Positions 40,593 through 51,800 of a stretch of DNA of 64,000 bases are shown here, piece by piece (position 1 is the stretch's first letter; each line of letters opens with the position of its first letter). The stretch is from contig JAIUJO010000087.1 of the NCBI GenBank assembly GCA_023846275.1, positions 1,830,148-1,894,147 of the forward strand, in the 5' to 3' direction. This DNA is from Vanilla planifolia. Its lineage: Eukaryota; Streptophyta; Magnoliopsida; Asparagales; Orchidaceae. The notes below the pieces were generated by a model that saw nothing but the letters and a program-made list of their open reading frames with translations, ran no database searches and had not been told where the DNA came from. The position numbers and the translations under genes were made by a program.

Positions 40593-42163
40593 CCTTCGTC
40601 ACTTTAACCACTTTTGTTCAAAGATGAATTTTAACTTTATTGGAAAAACCTTATGCATTTATTCTTAGAATTCATTGATTTGAAAATTTGGGTTATTGTT
40701 GAAAACACATTTGAGTTTTTTTGCTAAGACTATTGGTAGAGAAAAAGTGAGAAAACTATTTTATGAACTCCCTCTCGAGAAGATACATAGAACTCAAAAA
40801 AATTCTTGGACTACGAATATTTGTGGTTGTGATTTAAGTACCCAAATGTAATCAAATCAAGAACTTGAAAGTGGCAAATGAGATTTGGTCTAAACTTGAA
40901 GTTACTTATAAAGGTACCTCTCATGTTAAGCAGACTAAAATGAACATGCTTGTTTAAGAGAATGAATTCTTTTAGATGAATATGAATGAAAGTATTAAAA
41001 CTATTTTTATAAGATTTACAAATACTTTTAATAGGTTATCTAACCTTGGCAAGGAGTTTTTTATTGGTGAACAGGTGAGGAAGATTCTTTGTGTTATTAG
41101 TTAATAATATGACCATTAGTGATGATGTTGAGAACAACATAAAATATTTTGATTATGACTTTAGATAAGTTATGGGGTGAGCTTTTAACAAATGAAGTTG
41201 AGCTTATAAGAGAAGGGATGAAGACCTTATCGTCAAAAAAGAAAGGAAAAAAAAGGAAAACTTTGATAGCCTTTATAGTCAATTATTCTACAAACTCAGA
41301 TATCTCCATCCCAAGTGAGGTAACTTTGATTTGAAAAGCTTTATCTAGGTTATATAATAAAAAATATAGTTAAATGAGTTGATAACAATAAAAAATAAAG
41401 GAAAAGATAGTTTAAGAAATAAAAAGGAAAGATAATGCCTCATGAAGAAATAATTTGTTATGAATGTAAATTACCTAAGTATATAAGACCTAATTGTCCT
41501 CACTATAATGAGAGAGTGGTGAAGTTTTAAAAAGAAAAAAAGAAGAGAATTATGATGATATCATGGGATGATTCAGATAGTTCTCCCTCTAGTGATGAAG
41601 ATACAAAGAGTTTGATTAATCATATAACAATGGATAGTGTTACTATCATATCATTAGATGATGAAGTATTCCTCTTTCTCCTTTTTTTCATCTTCTTCTA
41701 TAGTTTATTGTGAAGAATAGTATATTAATGTTTTCATGAAATAAAAAAATTGGCTTTTAAATATCTTAAATTAAAAGAAGAACATAAAAACTATTTAAGC
41801 TTGTATGAACAATTGAATAAGTTCAATACTAATTATTTGTAGGAGAGTAAGATTAAGAGAGATGAAAAAGCCTGTATTATTATCAAAAAACCAGCTTAGT
41901 TAGAGAATTAACTAATTTAAAATATTTACATGTACATTGTAGGACTTTTTTTTCATAAGGTTGGTTATGTAAGAAATGTTACATATTATTTTGTTCTATG
42001 AGTAATTTATAACTATTACACGACAATTTGACATATTTCATCTTATTAAAAATTTAGAAACGTCATCGATAATAAATATTCTAGATTTATATGGACTAGA
42101 AATAATAATTTAATTAATGATCAAGTTAAGAAATATGAATCCAAGATGGTTTGGGTTCCAAAA
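40593..42163 (+). pseudogene. Degraded copia gag (UBN2-type capsid, CCHC knuckle)
   Basis: Gag would form the virus-like particle and bind the element's RNA. The pieces lie in shifting frames. An N-terminal part at 40,608-40,720 reads PLLFKDEF, YWKNLMHLFLEFIDL and WVIVENT. The core at 40,871-41,104 carries EIWSKLEVTYKGTS, KMNMLV, MNESI, FNRLSNLGKEF and VRKIL, the UBN2 pattern of plant copia gag. A third part at 41,149-41,334 has LDKLWGELLTNEVEL followed by a Lys-rich stretch. The zinc knuckle at 41,456-41,497 reads CYECKLPKYIRPNC; the usual Gly-His pair is Lys-Tyr, so zinc binding is lost. WDDSDSS follows at 41,564, then a Lys/Glu-rich linker and a faint second knuckle near 41,940-41,990 (KVGYVRNV). 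WVPK at 42,152-42,163 marks the junction with protease. In-frame stops sit where Gln is usual. The N-terminus is cut off by TG sequence, and there is no start codon to defend. Confidence 0.88.
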
Positions 42164-43565
42164 ACAATTTTTTTGATTTGTTTTATAGGAATATTCCTTC
42201 AAGTTAAAACAAATGTTTGATTTGCTCTTGGTGACAACTCCAAGTAGAAAGTGACTAGAATTAGAGCTATGAGTAGTTCACACACTTCTATAAGAAAGGT
42301 CCTCTTTGTACAAGATTTAATATATAATCTTCTTAATATTAATTAATTATGTGATTCAAATTTTAACGTTTTATTTAACAAAAAGAAATGCATTATTAGT
42401 AAATATCATCTTCTAATTATCATTAGATATAGAAAATATAAAACAGACATTTTATTTTTGTACATCATTAAAGACAGTAGTCTAGAATATCTTACATCAC
42501 ATGATAATAATTCTACTTTATGGTATAGAAGATTTTATCACTTAAGAAAGTCTTTTTTTAGAGATCTTTTAAAGTTTAACCTAATTAATGGTTTTCAAAA
42601 CCTTAGTAGGTCAAGTGATAAATTATATCTTTTATGTCAATTAGGAAAAAAAACCAAAGTGAGTTTTAAACCATCTAAAAAACTTACTACTAAGAAAGTA
42701 TTGGAATTTTTTCATTTAGATTAATTTGATCCTATTCAATTAGAGAGGTTTGGTAAAGAAAATATGGTTTTATAATTGTAGATGACTTCATTAAGTCTAT
42801 ATGGGATCTTTTTGTTAAAAATAAAAATAAAGTTTTTAAAATATTTATAAGATTGATTGCTATTTCTAAAAAAGTGCATAATCTTAGGTTAGTCTTTTTT
42901 AGAAGTGATAATGACGAAGCACTCAAGAATAAATTGTTTGATGATTTTTATAAAAAAATAGAGTTGCATGCATTTTCTTCACCAATGAACCCTCAATAAA
43001 ATGGTGTAATTAAGAGAGAGTTTAGAACCTTACTAAATGTGATAAGATGTATGCTTAATGAGTATAGTATTTTAGAGTACTTTTAGGCTGAGGTAGTTAA
43101 TATAGTCTATTATGTTTTTAATTGAATAATATGTAGACCTTGTTAGAAATTTTTTTCTTTTGAATTACTTTACAATAAGAAACCTAAGATATCCCATTTG
43201 ATGTTTTTAAGTGCAAATATGTCATTTTAAATAATAGAAAAATGGATTTAGATAAGCTTAATGCTAAGTCTAATTTAGAGAACTTTTTAAGATACTCACT
43301 TGTACAATATTTAGCAAATATAATAAGAGAATATTAGTTCTAGAAGAAATAATCCATGTAAAATTTGATAAATCTCTTATTAAAGCATACAGTAATCATC
43401 ATCAAGATGATCAACTTGATGAATTATAAGATTTAAGGCATAAAGATGAAACCTTAAAGAATGTAGTTGAAGTTATTGAAATGAAAAAAGAGGAGATCAA
43501 TTTGAGAAGAAATTAAGGAATTCTAATGATCATTATTATGATTTGAACAAAATTTTATAGAAACT
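42164..43565 (+). pseudogene. Degraded copia pol: protease remnant and integrase
   Basis: Only 22 codons separate WVPK from GDNSK (42,230-42,244), and no Asp-Ser-Gly motif lies between them, so the catalytic core of the aspartic protease is deleted. The pre-integrase segment at 42,458-42,724 has WYRRFYH and LLCQLGKKTK. The HHCC zinc site has lost its first His (Tyr) and first Cys. The integrase core follows. The first catalytic Asp is in HLD at 42,719-42,721, then a frameshift leads to YGFIIVDDF. The second Asp is in RSDNDE (42,907-42,909). The third acidic residue is replaced by Lys in NGVIKRE (Lys at 43,012-43,014; Glu is usual). Downstream, the NPQ-stop-NGV and CRPC-stop-KF matches and ILNN/LDKLNAKSNLENFLRYS fit the copia integrase C-terminus. 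Stops and shifts make it non-functional. Confidence 0.9.
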
Positions 43566-45010
43566 ACTTTTGAAGATGTGACCTAGAATATTGTGATGAA
43601 TAAAGAGTTGATGTAATTTTAGAGAAATAAATTTATTGATCTTATACCTATGCAAAATGATAAAATAATCATTGGTACAAAATGGATGTTCAATAATAAG
43701 CCACATAGAAATGCCTTAGTTATTAAGAATAGAGCTAAATTAATAATTAAACGTTATTATCAAGTTAAAAGAGCATATATAGATGAGACATTTGCTTTAA
43801 TAGTTAGACTTAAGGGAAATAAGATTTTACATACTTATGTGTACCTTAAAAGATTTAGATTATACTTAATAGATATAAAAAAATATATTTTTAAATAGAT
43901 ATATAAATGAAGAAGGGTATGTTGAACAACCCCCATGACATATGATACATGATAGTTTAATTCATATGTACAAACTTAAGAAGGCACTTTATGATTTGAA
44001 GCAAGCTTCAAGAGCTTAGAAATAAAGATTGTGCATTTCACTTACAACAAATTATTTTCATAGAGGTAAAGAAGGTAATATTTTATTTATTTAAAATTTA
44101 GTTGAAAGTAAATTAATGTGTCAAGTTTATGTGAATGATAATCTTTAAAGCTTCTAATAAAGAGATGTGTGTAATGTTTACTAATTTAATAAAAAATAAA
44201 TTTAAAATGAGTATGATAGAGGATTTAACCTTCTTCTTAGGAATTTATGTTAAGCAAAAACGTCAAGGAATTTTTATTTCTTAAATTATTTGATGAAGTT
44301 TCTAAACAATTTAGTTATGAAAACATGAAGTAAAGGAAGAATCCCATTACTTCAAGTTCAAAAGCTTGTTGACACAAAATTGTTTAGAAGAATGATTAGA
44401 TCATTATTATATCTTATTTTAAGTATGCATAGCATTATTTTTATTGTAAGTTTGTATTGAGATTTTAGGCTAGTCCTAAGAAATCACACTTATAAATAGT
44501 CAAACATATTTTTAAATATCTTATAAGTACTAAAGCTCTAGGCTTAGGATACCATAAATGCTAGTTTGGATTTGATATCCTACATATATGCTAACTTTGT
44601 TTGTAGTAAGATTGATAGAATGAGTACCTCTAACATGTGTTAATTGAATGTTCACAAATTTCTTAGGCTAGTAAGAAATAAAATTATGTGAAACTATCTA
44701 TAATAGAGGTCGAGTACATTACTGTAGGTAGTTGTATTGCTCTTGTTCAATGGACTAAATAAGAACTTTTAGATTATGGCATTTAATTTATATAAAGTCT
44801 AACATTTTATGATAATTTAAGTGTAATTTATTTAACTATAGATTTTATTCAACTCTCAAGAATAAAACATATAGAATTATAACATCACTTTGTTAAAGAG
44901 TGTGCGTAAGAGAAAGTAATTCAATTGTTATTTATTCCATCTTTTATCCAATTAGTTGATTTTTTACTAAGCCATTGGCTACTTAAGTCTTTCATAGACT
45001 TAGATTGATC
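43566..45010 (+). pseudogene. Degraded copia pol: reverse transcriptase and RNase H
   Basis: This would copy element RNA into DNA. RT starts with a stretch matching the usual NQFERN..WDLVPRP region, then IIGTKWMFNNK (near 43,672) and YIDETFALIVRL. The first catalytic Asp is kept in YLIDIKK (43,872-43,874). A frameshift near 43,890 leads to INEEGYVEQPP, YKLKKALYDLKQASRA and a TAG where Trp is expected. The YVDD box reads YVND (44,128-44,139), so the first Asp is Asn. Then come FKMSMIEDLTFFLGIYVKQ and TKLFRRMIRSLLYL (near 44,375). RNase H reads YIYANFVCSKIDRMSTS (about 44,580), where YSDADF is usual, so its catalytic Asp residues are gone. Traces of the RIKHIE and FFTKPL (about 44,958) tail motifs end the gene. 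The catalytic changes to Asn and the stops fit G-to-A or C-to-T decay. Confidence 0.9.
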
Positions 45011-45199
45011 TTAGGTGTAATTATCCCCTTCGAATGATTATAAAAAAGGAGGAAAAACTTAATCCCATAATTTAAGGAGAGTATAAGCTATCAAATAGGG
45101 TAAGCTAAAATGTTGAGTATTACATTACTTGGTTTGTTCATTATATTACATTATCTTGATTATTATATGTTTAATTTTGACAATGGTTTTATAATCATC
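45011..45199 (+). other. 3' untranslated spacer of the element
   Basis: AT-rich sequence between the end of the RNase H tail and the polypurine tract. It contains a purine-rich AAAAAAGGAGGAAAAA stretch near 45,045, which could be a second, upstream polypurine tract. No reading frame or domain is visible. Confidence 0.55.
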
Positions 45200-45209
45200 A
45201 AGGGGGAGA
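45200..45209 (+). other. Polypurine tract (plus-strand primer site)
   Basis: AAGGGGGAGA stands directly before TATT. In this element group the tract AAGGGGGAGA is normally followed by an LTR starting TGTT. TATT is one G-to-A transition away from that, so the LTR start is placed at 45,210. Confidence 0.75.
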
Positions 45210-46621
45210 TTATTCTAACCTCTGATATGATGATCACAAAATAAAACTAAGTATTACTAGCATCATATTGAGCTTAGTGTTGTTTCAATAAAATCTTAAA
45301 GTGCATTATAATAATTTTTTATTATTGGAGTAAAGATTATAACATAAATAGTTAATGAAGATTTAATGCTTAACTTACTAATTTTTTGGCTAAGAATCAT
45401 GCCCTTTATTGAGTGGCTAATCTATAAAGAATAATATTTCTAAATATCTATATGGTTAACATGTTAAACATTTATTTTCTTTATAATTATGTCGCATGCA
45501 ACTATCATTATTCATGTATATTTGAGTTATATTTCTTAGTGATGCATTAGGTTACATTTCGTTTTCAAAATTAAGTCTTTTTTAGTACTAAAATTTCATA
45601 ATTTTAAAAAATAATTTGGCCTATGCACCCAATCAAAGCTAAGCCCAAATGTTTGCAAGTGTCCTATAATGCTGGGCTTTGGGTCTTGAGGAGCAGCAAG
45701 TTAGTAGCATGACTAAAACTGAGTCGTGGTTTGGCCCAAGTATTATTCATGGTATGAGTTCCACAATGAGGTGGGTTAATCAAGTTGGGACTTGACTCCT
45801 AAAATAGATTAGGTATAATAAGTAAAGTAGGACACATTAATGATAATTATTTGGCTTAGATTAAGTTTGGATCCATTTTAACATTTTACATAAGTGCCTT
45901 AGGTAATGACATCCTAAGGGTACCATGGGGAAGTGAACCCCAATGGGCTATATACTACATGTAAAGGAAGTAATATAAGGACAAATCATATGCATTACAT
46001 TGTAATGCAAAACTAAATAATTGAATTTTTTTATTCCAAACTTTAGCACATTTGTACTGATCAATCTTGCATTTTTGTGATTGAGTGGTCACATTTTCTT
46101 CTACATTTAAGATTAATTTTTTTCATTGAGACATTCGTTCAAAATACTTAATCAAACGATTGAGAGCCCCTCCACCTTCATGAATAGTATCCTAATCATC
46201 GCCACCATCCTTCCAACTTTTCAATTTAATTATCTAAATCATATCACTATGATTATATTTGGAACCTTTATTTGTTATTCTGATCAGATGATTCTTACTC
46301 CATCAAGTAAAATTAGATAACAATTGTGTTTTGTCTTCCTCTTTCATCTCCTACAATGACTAGCTTTTGAAAAGACCAATTTTAGCCATTGGTGGAATTA
46401 TTTTTGGATGGTTTTATTTAGATCAACATAAAAAGTTTATAAGTGCTCCAAAGAAGTCCAAAACTAGTAGCATCGATTTTCAACTTGTTTATTATAGCTA
46501 TGAGCTCTTTCAATTGTTATTTATTCTATTCTTTTTTATAATTATTTCACATCATCATGATTACTTCTACATCATTAATTAGTTGTGTCACCCTTTAACT
46601 ATTATTCATATATGTTTTTAA
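45210..46621 (+). mobile_element. 3' LTR of copy 1 (right boundary approximate)
   Basis: This is AT-rich non-coding sequence after the polypurine tract. Parts recur at 19,057-19,412 and all of it up to about 46,400 recurs at 62,822-64,000. The start TATTCTAACC is a mutated TGTT terminus. A TATA-like ATATAAGG lies at 45,973, so U3 would be about 45,210-45,990. No convincing terminal CA with target-site duplication is visible, and sequence unlike TG repeat continues to about 46,621. The last few hundred bases could be leader or flanking DNA rather than LTR. Two short open frames here (46,126-46,320 and 46,367-46,582) show no domain and I do not accept them as genes. Up to 45,902 it is indistinguishable from the second copy; after that about one base in ten differs. 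Confidence 0.75.
45973..45980 (+). promoter_or_regulatory. TATA-like element in the LTR
   Basis: ATATAAGG lies about 760 bp into the LTR, a plausible U3 position. It is conserved at 63,585-63,592 although the surrounding LTR sequence has diverged. It would direct transcription rightward into TG array 3. No initiator or activity can be inferred from sequence alone. Confidence 0.35.
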
Positions 46622-48866
46622 TTGTGTGTGCACATGCTGGTGTGTACATGTATGTGCATCTATAAGTGTGTAGTTATGCATGTCCATGCATGTGTGTGTA
46701 TTTGAGTGTGTGTGTGTGTGTTTATATATGTTCGGATTTGTATTCATGTGTGAGTGATTTCATGCGAGATCATGCGTGTCTGCTTGCAAGTTTATGCTTG
46801 TAGCTGAATCTGTTTGTGTACGTGATTGTGTATGTGATTGTGTATGTGTGTGTGCATGTGAATATCTATGTATGTGTGTGTATGGGTGTTTGTGTGCATA
46901 TCTACTTGTGTTTATGCATATGTGTGTGTTTATGTGCATGAGCATGCGTGTGTGTTCTTTGTATTTGGACGTGTGTGTGTGCATGTGCATGTGTGTATGT
47001 GTGTGGTTATGTGTTATTGGGTATGTGTTCATGTGAGTGTGTTTGTGTGTGCATGTGTGCATTGTTTGTCTATTTTTTGGCCAATGTGTGTGCATATAAG
47101 CATTTGTTTGTTTGGATGTGTTTGTGAATGCGTATGTGTGTATGTGTGTATTTGTGTGTGCTTATGCATGTGTTTGTGTGTGTGTGTTTTTATGTGTATG
47201 TGTTCCTGTGAGTATTTGTGTATACGTGCATGTGAATGTAAATACATGCTTGTGTGGTGTGTGGGTCCTTGCATGCTTGAGAGCATGTGTGTCTTAGCAT
47301 GCACAATTGTGTTTCTTCATACATTTATGCGGTCATGTTTGTGTGTCCTTTGCATGCACATCTGTGAATGTGAGTAGGTGTGGGTATGAGTGTGTGAGTG
47401 CTTTTATGTGCATGTGTGTGTGTGCACTCACACATATGTGTATGCATTTTAGAAAGTGCTTGTGTGTGCTTAGGTGTTTGTGCCTATGTATATGCAAGTG
47501 TGTATTTATGTGTGTATGTGTGTTGGTGCATGTGTTTTGGTGCATGTGCATGTGAGTATGTGTGTGTGTTTACGTCATGTGTGCATGTGTCGGTTTGCGT
47601 GAGTGTGCATGAGAGAGAGTGTGTGTGTGTTTGTAAGTGTGTATGCAAATGCACAGTGTGTGTGTTTCTGCATGCATAAGTGCATATATATTTGAATGAG
47701 CATATGTGCCTATAGGCACATGTGTGAGCACATGGGTGTGCTTGCTAATTTGTGTGTGTGCATGTGTTTGATTGTTTATATTTTCATGTGTGTGTGTGTG
47801 TGTGTCTATGTGCACAAGTGTGTGGATGTATTTGCTTGAATGTGTGTGTTCCACACTTGTGCGTGTATGCATATGGTTGTTTGTGCACTCGTATGAGTGT
47901 TAGTGCAAGTGAGTGAGCATCTATGCATCTGTGTGCATGTGTGTTCGTGTGTGTGCGTTTATGTTGACATGTGTGTTTGTGTGCATTAAATTGAGCATGT
48001 ATGCAAGCTTGTGGATTTGTGTGACCGTGCGCTTTGATATGTGCGCATGTTCATGAGTTTCTACTTGGGAGTGCCTGTGTGTGTGTGTGTGCTTGTGTGT
48101 GTTTCTAAGTGTGAGTGTGTGTGTGTGCACGTGTATGCATTTGTGTTGGTGTGCATTTGTGTGTGCATTTCCATACACACACATGTGAATCTCTATTATG
48201 TTTGACATGTGTACATGCATATATGTGTATATGCATGTTTGTGTGTGCATGTGTGTTTGTGCATGAGTGTATGCATGCATGTGAGTGTGTGTGCATTCAC
48301 TTGAGTATGCATGTGTGAGCTTATGCATCTATGTTTGTTGTTGTATGCTTGTGTATGTGTGCATTTTTATGTGTATGCATGTCTATGGGAGTCATTTGTT
48401 GCGTGTGCATAGACGTGTGTGCATCTGGGTGTGCATGTGCATGAGCACATGTGTGTGTGTGTGCATGTATGTCCATGTGTGTGTGTGTGAGTGTATGTGT
48501 GCATGTGTGTGTGCATGTGTGTGGACATTCATGCTTGCGTGTGTAGTGATTTGTGCATGTCTGTGTGCATGTGTGAGCATGTTGTGCTTGCATGTGTATG
48601 TGCATGTGTGTGTGTATGTATTCTTATGTATATGCATGTGTCTATGTGTGTGTGTGCATGTGCTTGCGTGTGTGTATATGCATGTGTACATATGCATGTG
48701 TGCATTCACATTCATGTTTGTGTATGTGTAAATTTGTATGCATCTTTGTGTTTGTGCTCATGTGTGTGTGCACACATGTTGTTTTATGTATGTGCGTGGT
48801 TTTGCATTTGTGTGTGTATGTGAGCGTTTGCATGTCTTATTATTTATGCATGTTTGTGGGTCCAAG

Positions 48867-48890
48867 TATATATATATATACATATATATA
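48867..48890. repeat. Interrupted (TA)n tract
   Basis: Fourteen bases of TA repeat (48,867-48,880), one C, then a further run of AT/TA repeat, inside the TG array. Confidence 0.8.
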
Positions 48891-51800
48891 TTTGTGTGTG
48901 TATGTTTTGCATTTGCACATGTGTACAGGCATGCACATGTGTGTTTTTTCGTGTGTGTGCATGTGTATGTGTTTGTCATGTATGTGTTTGTGTGTGAGCA
49001 TATGTGTGTGAGTGTGTGTGTTTACGTGTATGTTTATGTGTGTGTATGTGTGTGTGCATGTGCAAATGTGCATGTGTGTGTGTCTGTGCTACTGATGTGA
49101 GAGTGCACATGCATGTAAAAGTATGTGTGCTGTGTGTGTGTGCACTTGCAAGTAAATGTGTGTGTGTTTGTGCTTGTGTGTGCATATGAATGTGTATGCA
49201 TGTGCATGTGTTTGAGCATTTGCATATGTGTGCATCATTATGTGCATATGTGTGTGCATGTGTGCATGGGTGAATTTGTGCATGTCTACATGTGTGTGTG
49301 CCTACATGTTCATATGTGTGTGGAAGCATGTGGGTGTCAATGTGTATGTGTGTATGCACCTATGTGGGTGCATATGAGTGCAAACAAGCATATGTGTGTG
49401 TGTAAATGTTCCTGTGTGCATGTGCATGTTTTTATGTGCATGTGTGCACATTGTCATGTTTGTGTACATGGTCTTGTGTGTGTGCTTTTTGGCAGGTCCA
49501 TGTGTGTGATTGTGCATATGTGTCTACATGTACATCACAGACATGTGCATGTGTGCATGTGTGCATGTGCATCGATGTGTGCATGTTAGTGTGAGTTTGT
49601 TTGTGCATGCATTTATGTGCTTGTGTGTTCCTATGTGTATTCCTATCAATGCATGCACATGTGTGAGCATGTGTGTGTGTTAATGCATGTGTTTGTGCAT
49701 GCATATGTGTGTGTGCATGGGTGTTTTTGTCCATATGTGTGTGCACACCAATGTGTTTGTGGTGTGTGTGTGTGGAGGTGTTTTAGTGTGCAAATGAGAA
49801 CATGTTTAAGTTTGCATTTGATCTTTTCTAATTTCGTGGGCCTGTTTGTGTCTGCTTATGCATATGCTTATATGTGTGCATGTGTGTATGTCATTGCATT
49901 TGTGTGTTTATAAATATGTGTTTGTGTGTGTGTGTGCATGGGTGTTTGGGCATATGTGTATGTTGTCTTTGCATGTGTGTCGATGTGCACATATGTTTTT
50001 TTTTATGTGTATGTGTGTGCATGTTCTAAGTCTGTGTGTGTGTGTGTGTTCTTGTGTGTGGGTTGGAGGGTTTGGGTATGTGTGGGTGTAAGTGTTTGTG
50101 TGTGCATGGGTGTGTGTGAGTTTATGCACATATGTGTATGTAAGCATGTGTGTGTGTGTGGTTGTGTGTACAAGTTTGTGTGCATGTGTTTTTGCATGAG
50201 TGCACATGCATGTGCACATTTCTATGCTTGTGTTTATGTGTGGTGCATGCATGTGTATATGGATGTGTGTGTGCATTTATGTTTGTCTGTGTGCATTTGT
50301 ATGTGCATTTGTTTATATGTATGTATATGTGTGTATGTGAGTGCAACTTATCATGTGTGTGCATATGCATGTGTGTGTTTGTGCATAGATGTGTGTATGT
50401 GTGTGTAGCTTTTGTGCATGTGGGAATGCATATATATGGGTGCATCTGTGCATGCGTGTTCATGTGTATGGACATTTGCATGCATGTGTGTGTGTGAGTG
50501 TACAAGTATATTGGTGTTCCTAGAGCATGTATGAGTGTGTAGGTGTGCATTTGCATGTCTATAAGTGCTTGTGCAAGCACATGTATGTGCGTATGCTTAC
50601 ATTCCTTTTTCTACACACATGTGTGTGTGAATGTGTGCATGCATGTGTTTTTTTTGCATGTGTGTGCAATTGTGTATGGACATGTGTTTGTGTGGCTAGC
50701 TTTGTAGGCATGTGTGTGTCCATGTGTGCATGCTCTTTCTTGCATGCATGTGTATGTGTGTGTGCATTTTATAGTTTGTGAGCATGTGTGCAAATGTTTT
50801 TGTTTGTATGTGTGAGTGCATGTGTACATATCATCATGAGTGTCTACGTGGGTGTGTGCATGTGTGTGCATGTTTATGCTTGTATGTGTGTGAGCATGTT
50901 TGTGTGTGTACATGTGGTTTGTTTTTGCAAGCCTGCATGTGTGTGTGTGTCTATGCTTGTGTGTGTGGGTGTGCATCTGATTGCACATGTGTGTTTTTTA
51001 TGTGTATATGTGTGTGCACATGACTTTGTACATGCGAGTGTTTACATTTGTACTTATGTGTGTGCGTGCGTGCATGCATTTCTATATATTTATCTACATT
51101 CACATGTCTATTTATATATGTGTGCATGTGTATTTGTGTTTATGCATGTGTGTCTATGTGTATGTGCATGTGTGTGTATGTGTAGATATCTGTGTTCGTG
51201 TGCATGCTTGTGTGTGTTTGCATGCGTGTGCACATATGTGCATGTGAGTGTAATAGTACGTGCATGTGCGTATGTGTGTGCATGTGTTTGCATGCATGGC
51301 ATGTGTGCCTATGTGTGAGTGAGTGCACTTGCATGTGTGTGGTATGTGGTTGTGTGCAAGTACGTGTCTATGTGTGCATGGTTGTGATTGTGTGAGTGCA
51401 CATTTTTGTACGTGCTGTATGTGTGTGCGAGCATGCACATGTGTGTATGCATGTGCACTTGTCTCTGTGTGTGCATTAGTATGTTAGTTGTATGTGTTTG
51501 TGTGCATACAACCATATGCATTTATGCATATGTGCATTTTTGCATAATCATGTCTCTGGGTGCATGTGCTTATGAATGAGTGTGTATGTGAGATTGTGTG
51601 TGTGTATGTGCATATGCCTATGTGTGCATGTGCATGTGCCTTTGTGTGTGTGCATATGCATGCACATGTACATTTGGGTGTGTGTGCATTTGTGCATTCT
51701 TGTGCATATGCATATGTATGTGTGCATGAGTGTGCTTGAGCATGTCTATACATGTACTTGTGTGTGTGCAAATGTCCATGCATTTGCATTTATATGTGTG

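Larger units (their letters stand above)
34340..45902 (+). repeat. 17.6-kb-period direct duplication, left copy
   Basis: This segment is repeated at about 51,883-63,514. From 34,340 to about 36,050 the copies are diverged, and the offset wanders between 17,543 and 17,615 because of indels. From 36,051 to 37,338 only a few substitutions and one 26-bp indel (present in the right copy near 53,900) are seen. From 37,339 to 45,902 I found no difference at a constant offset of 17,612. The block covers the right end of TG array 2, the whole gag-pol relic and the first ~690 bp of the LTR. Confidence 0.95.
40593..46621 (+). mobile_element. Ty1/copia LTR retrotransposon relic, copy 1 (5'-truncated)
   Basis: This AT-rich island lies between two TG arrays. 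In order it holds degraded gag, a protease remnant, integrase, reverse transcriptase, RNase H, a polypurine tract and a 3' LTR. Integrase before RT defines copia rather than gypsy. The 5' LTR, the primer binding site and the gag start are missing: TG-rich sequence abuts readable gag codons at about 40,593. Reading frames are broken by many TAA/TAG codons, mostly where Gln or Trp is expected, and by at least five frameshifts. The element cannot encode working proteins. A SIRE-type affiliation is suggested by the gag layout and the purine tract. The right edge, where TG sequence resumes, is approximate because no clear LTR end or target-site duplication is visible. Confidence 0.93.

Noticed and set aside
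40720..40745. ATTGGTAGAG near 40,731 as a primer binding site
   Set aside because: Weak match, and it lies inside gag sequence downstream of the YWK and IDL motifs, not after a 5' LTR.
42732..42926. Minus-strand frames at 42,732-42,926 and 41,097-41,282 (and their copies at 60,344 and 58,709)
   Set aside because: They are antisense to recognisable integrase and gag codons.
46126..46582. Two short open frames in the LTR region (46,126-46,320 and 46,367-46,582)
   Set aside because: They lie in repetitive LTR or flanking DNA. The first is broken by frameshifting indels in the 63.7-kb copy, and neither resembles a known protein.
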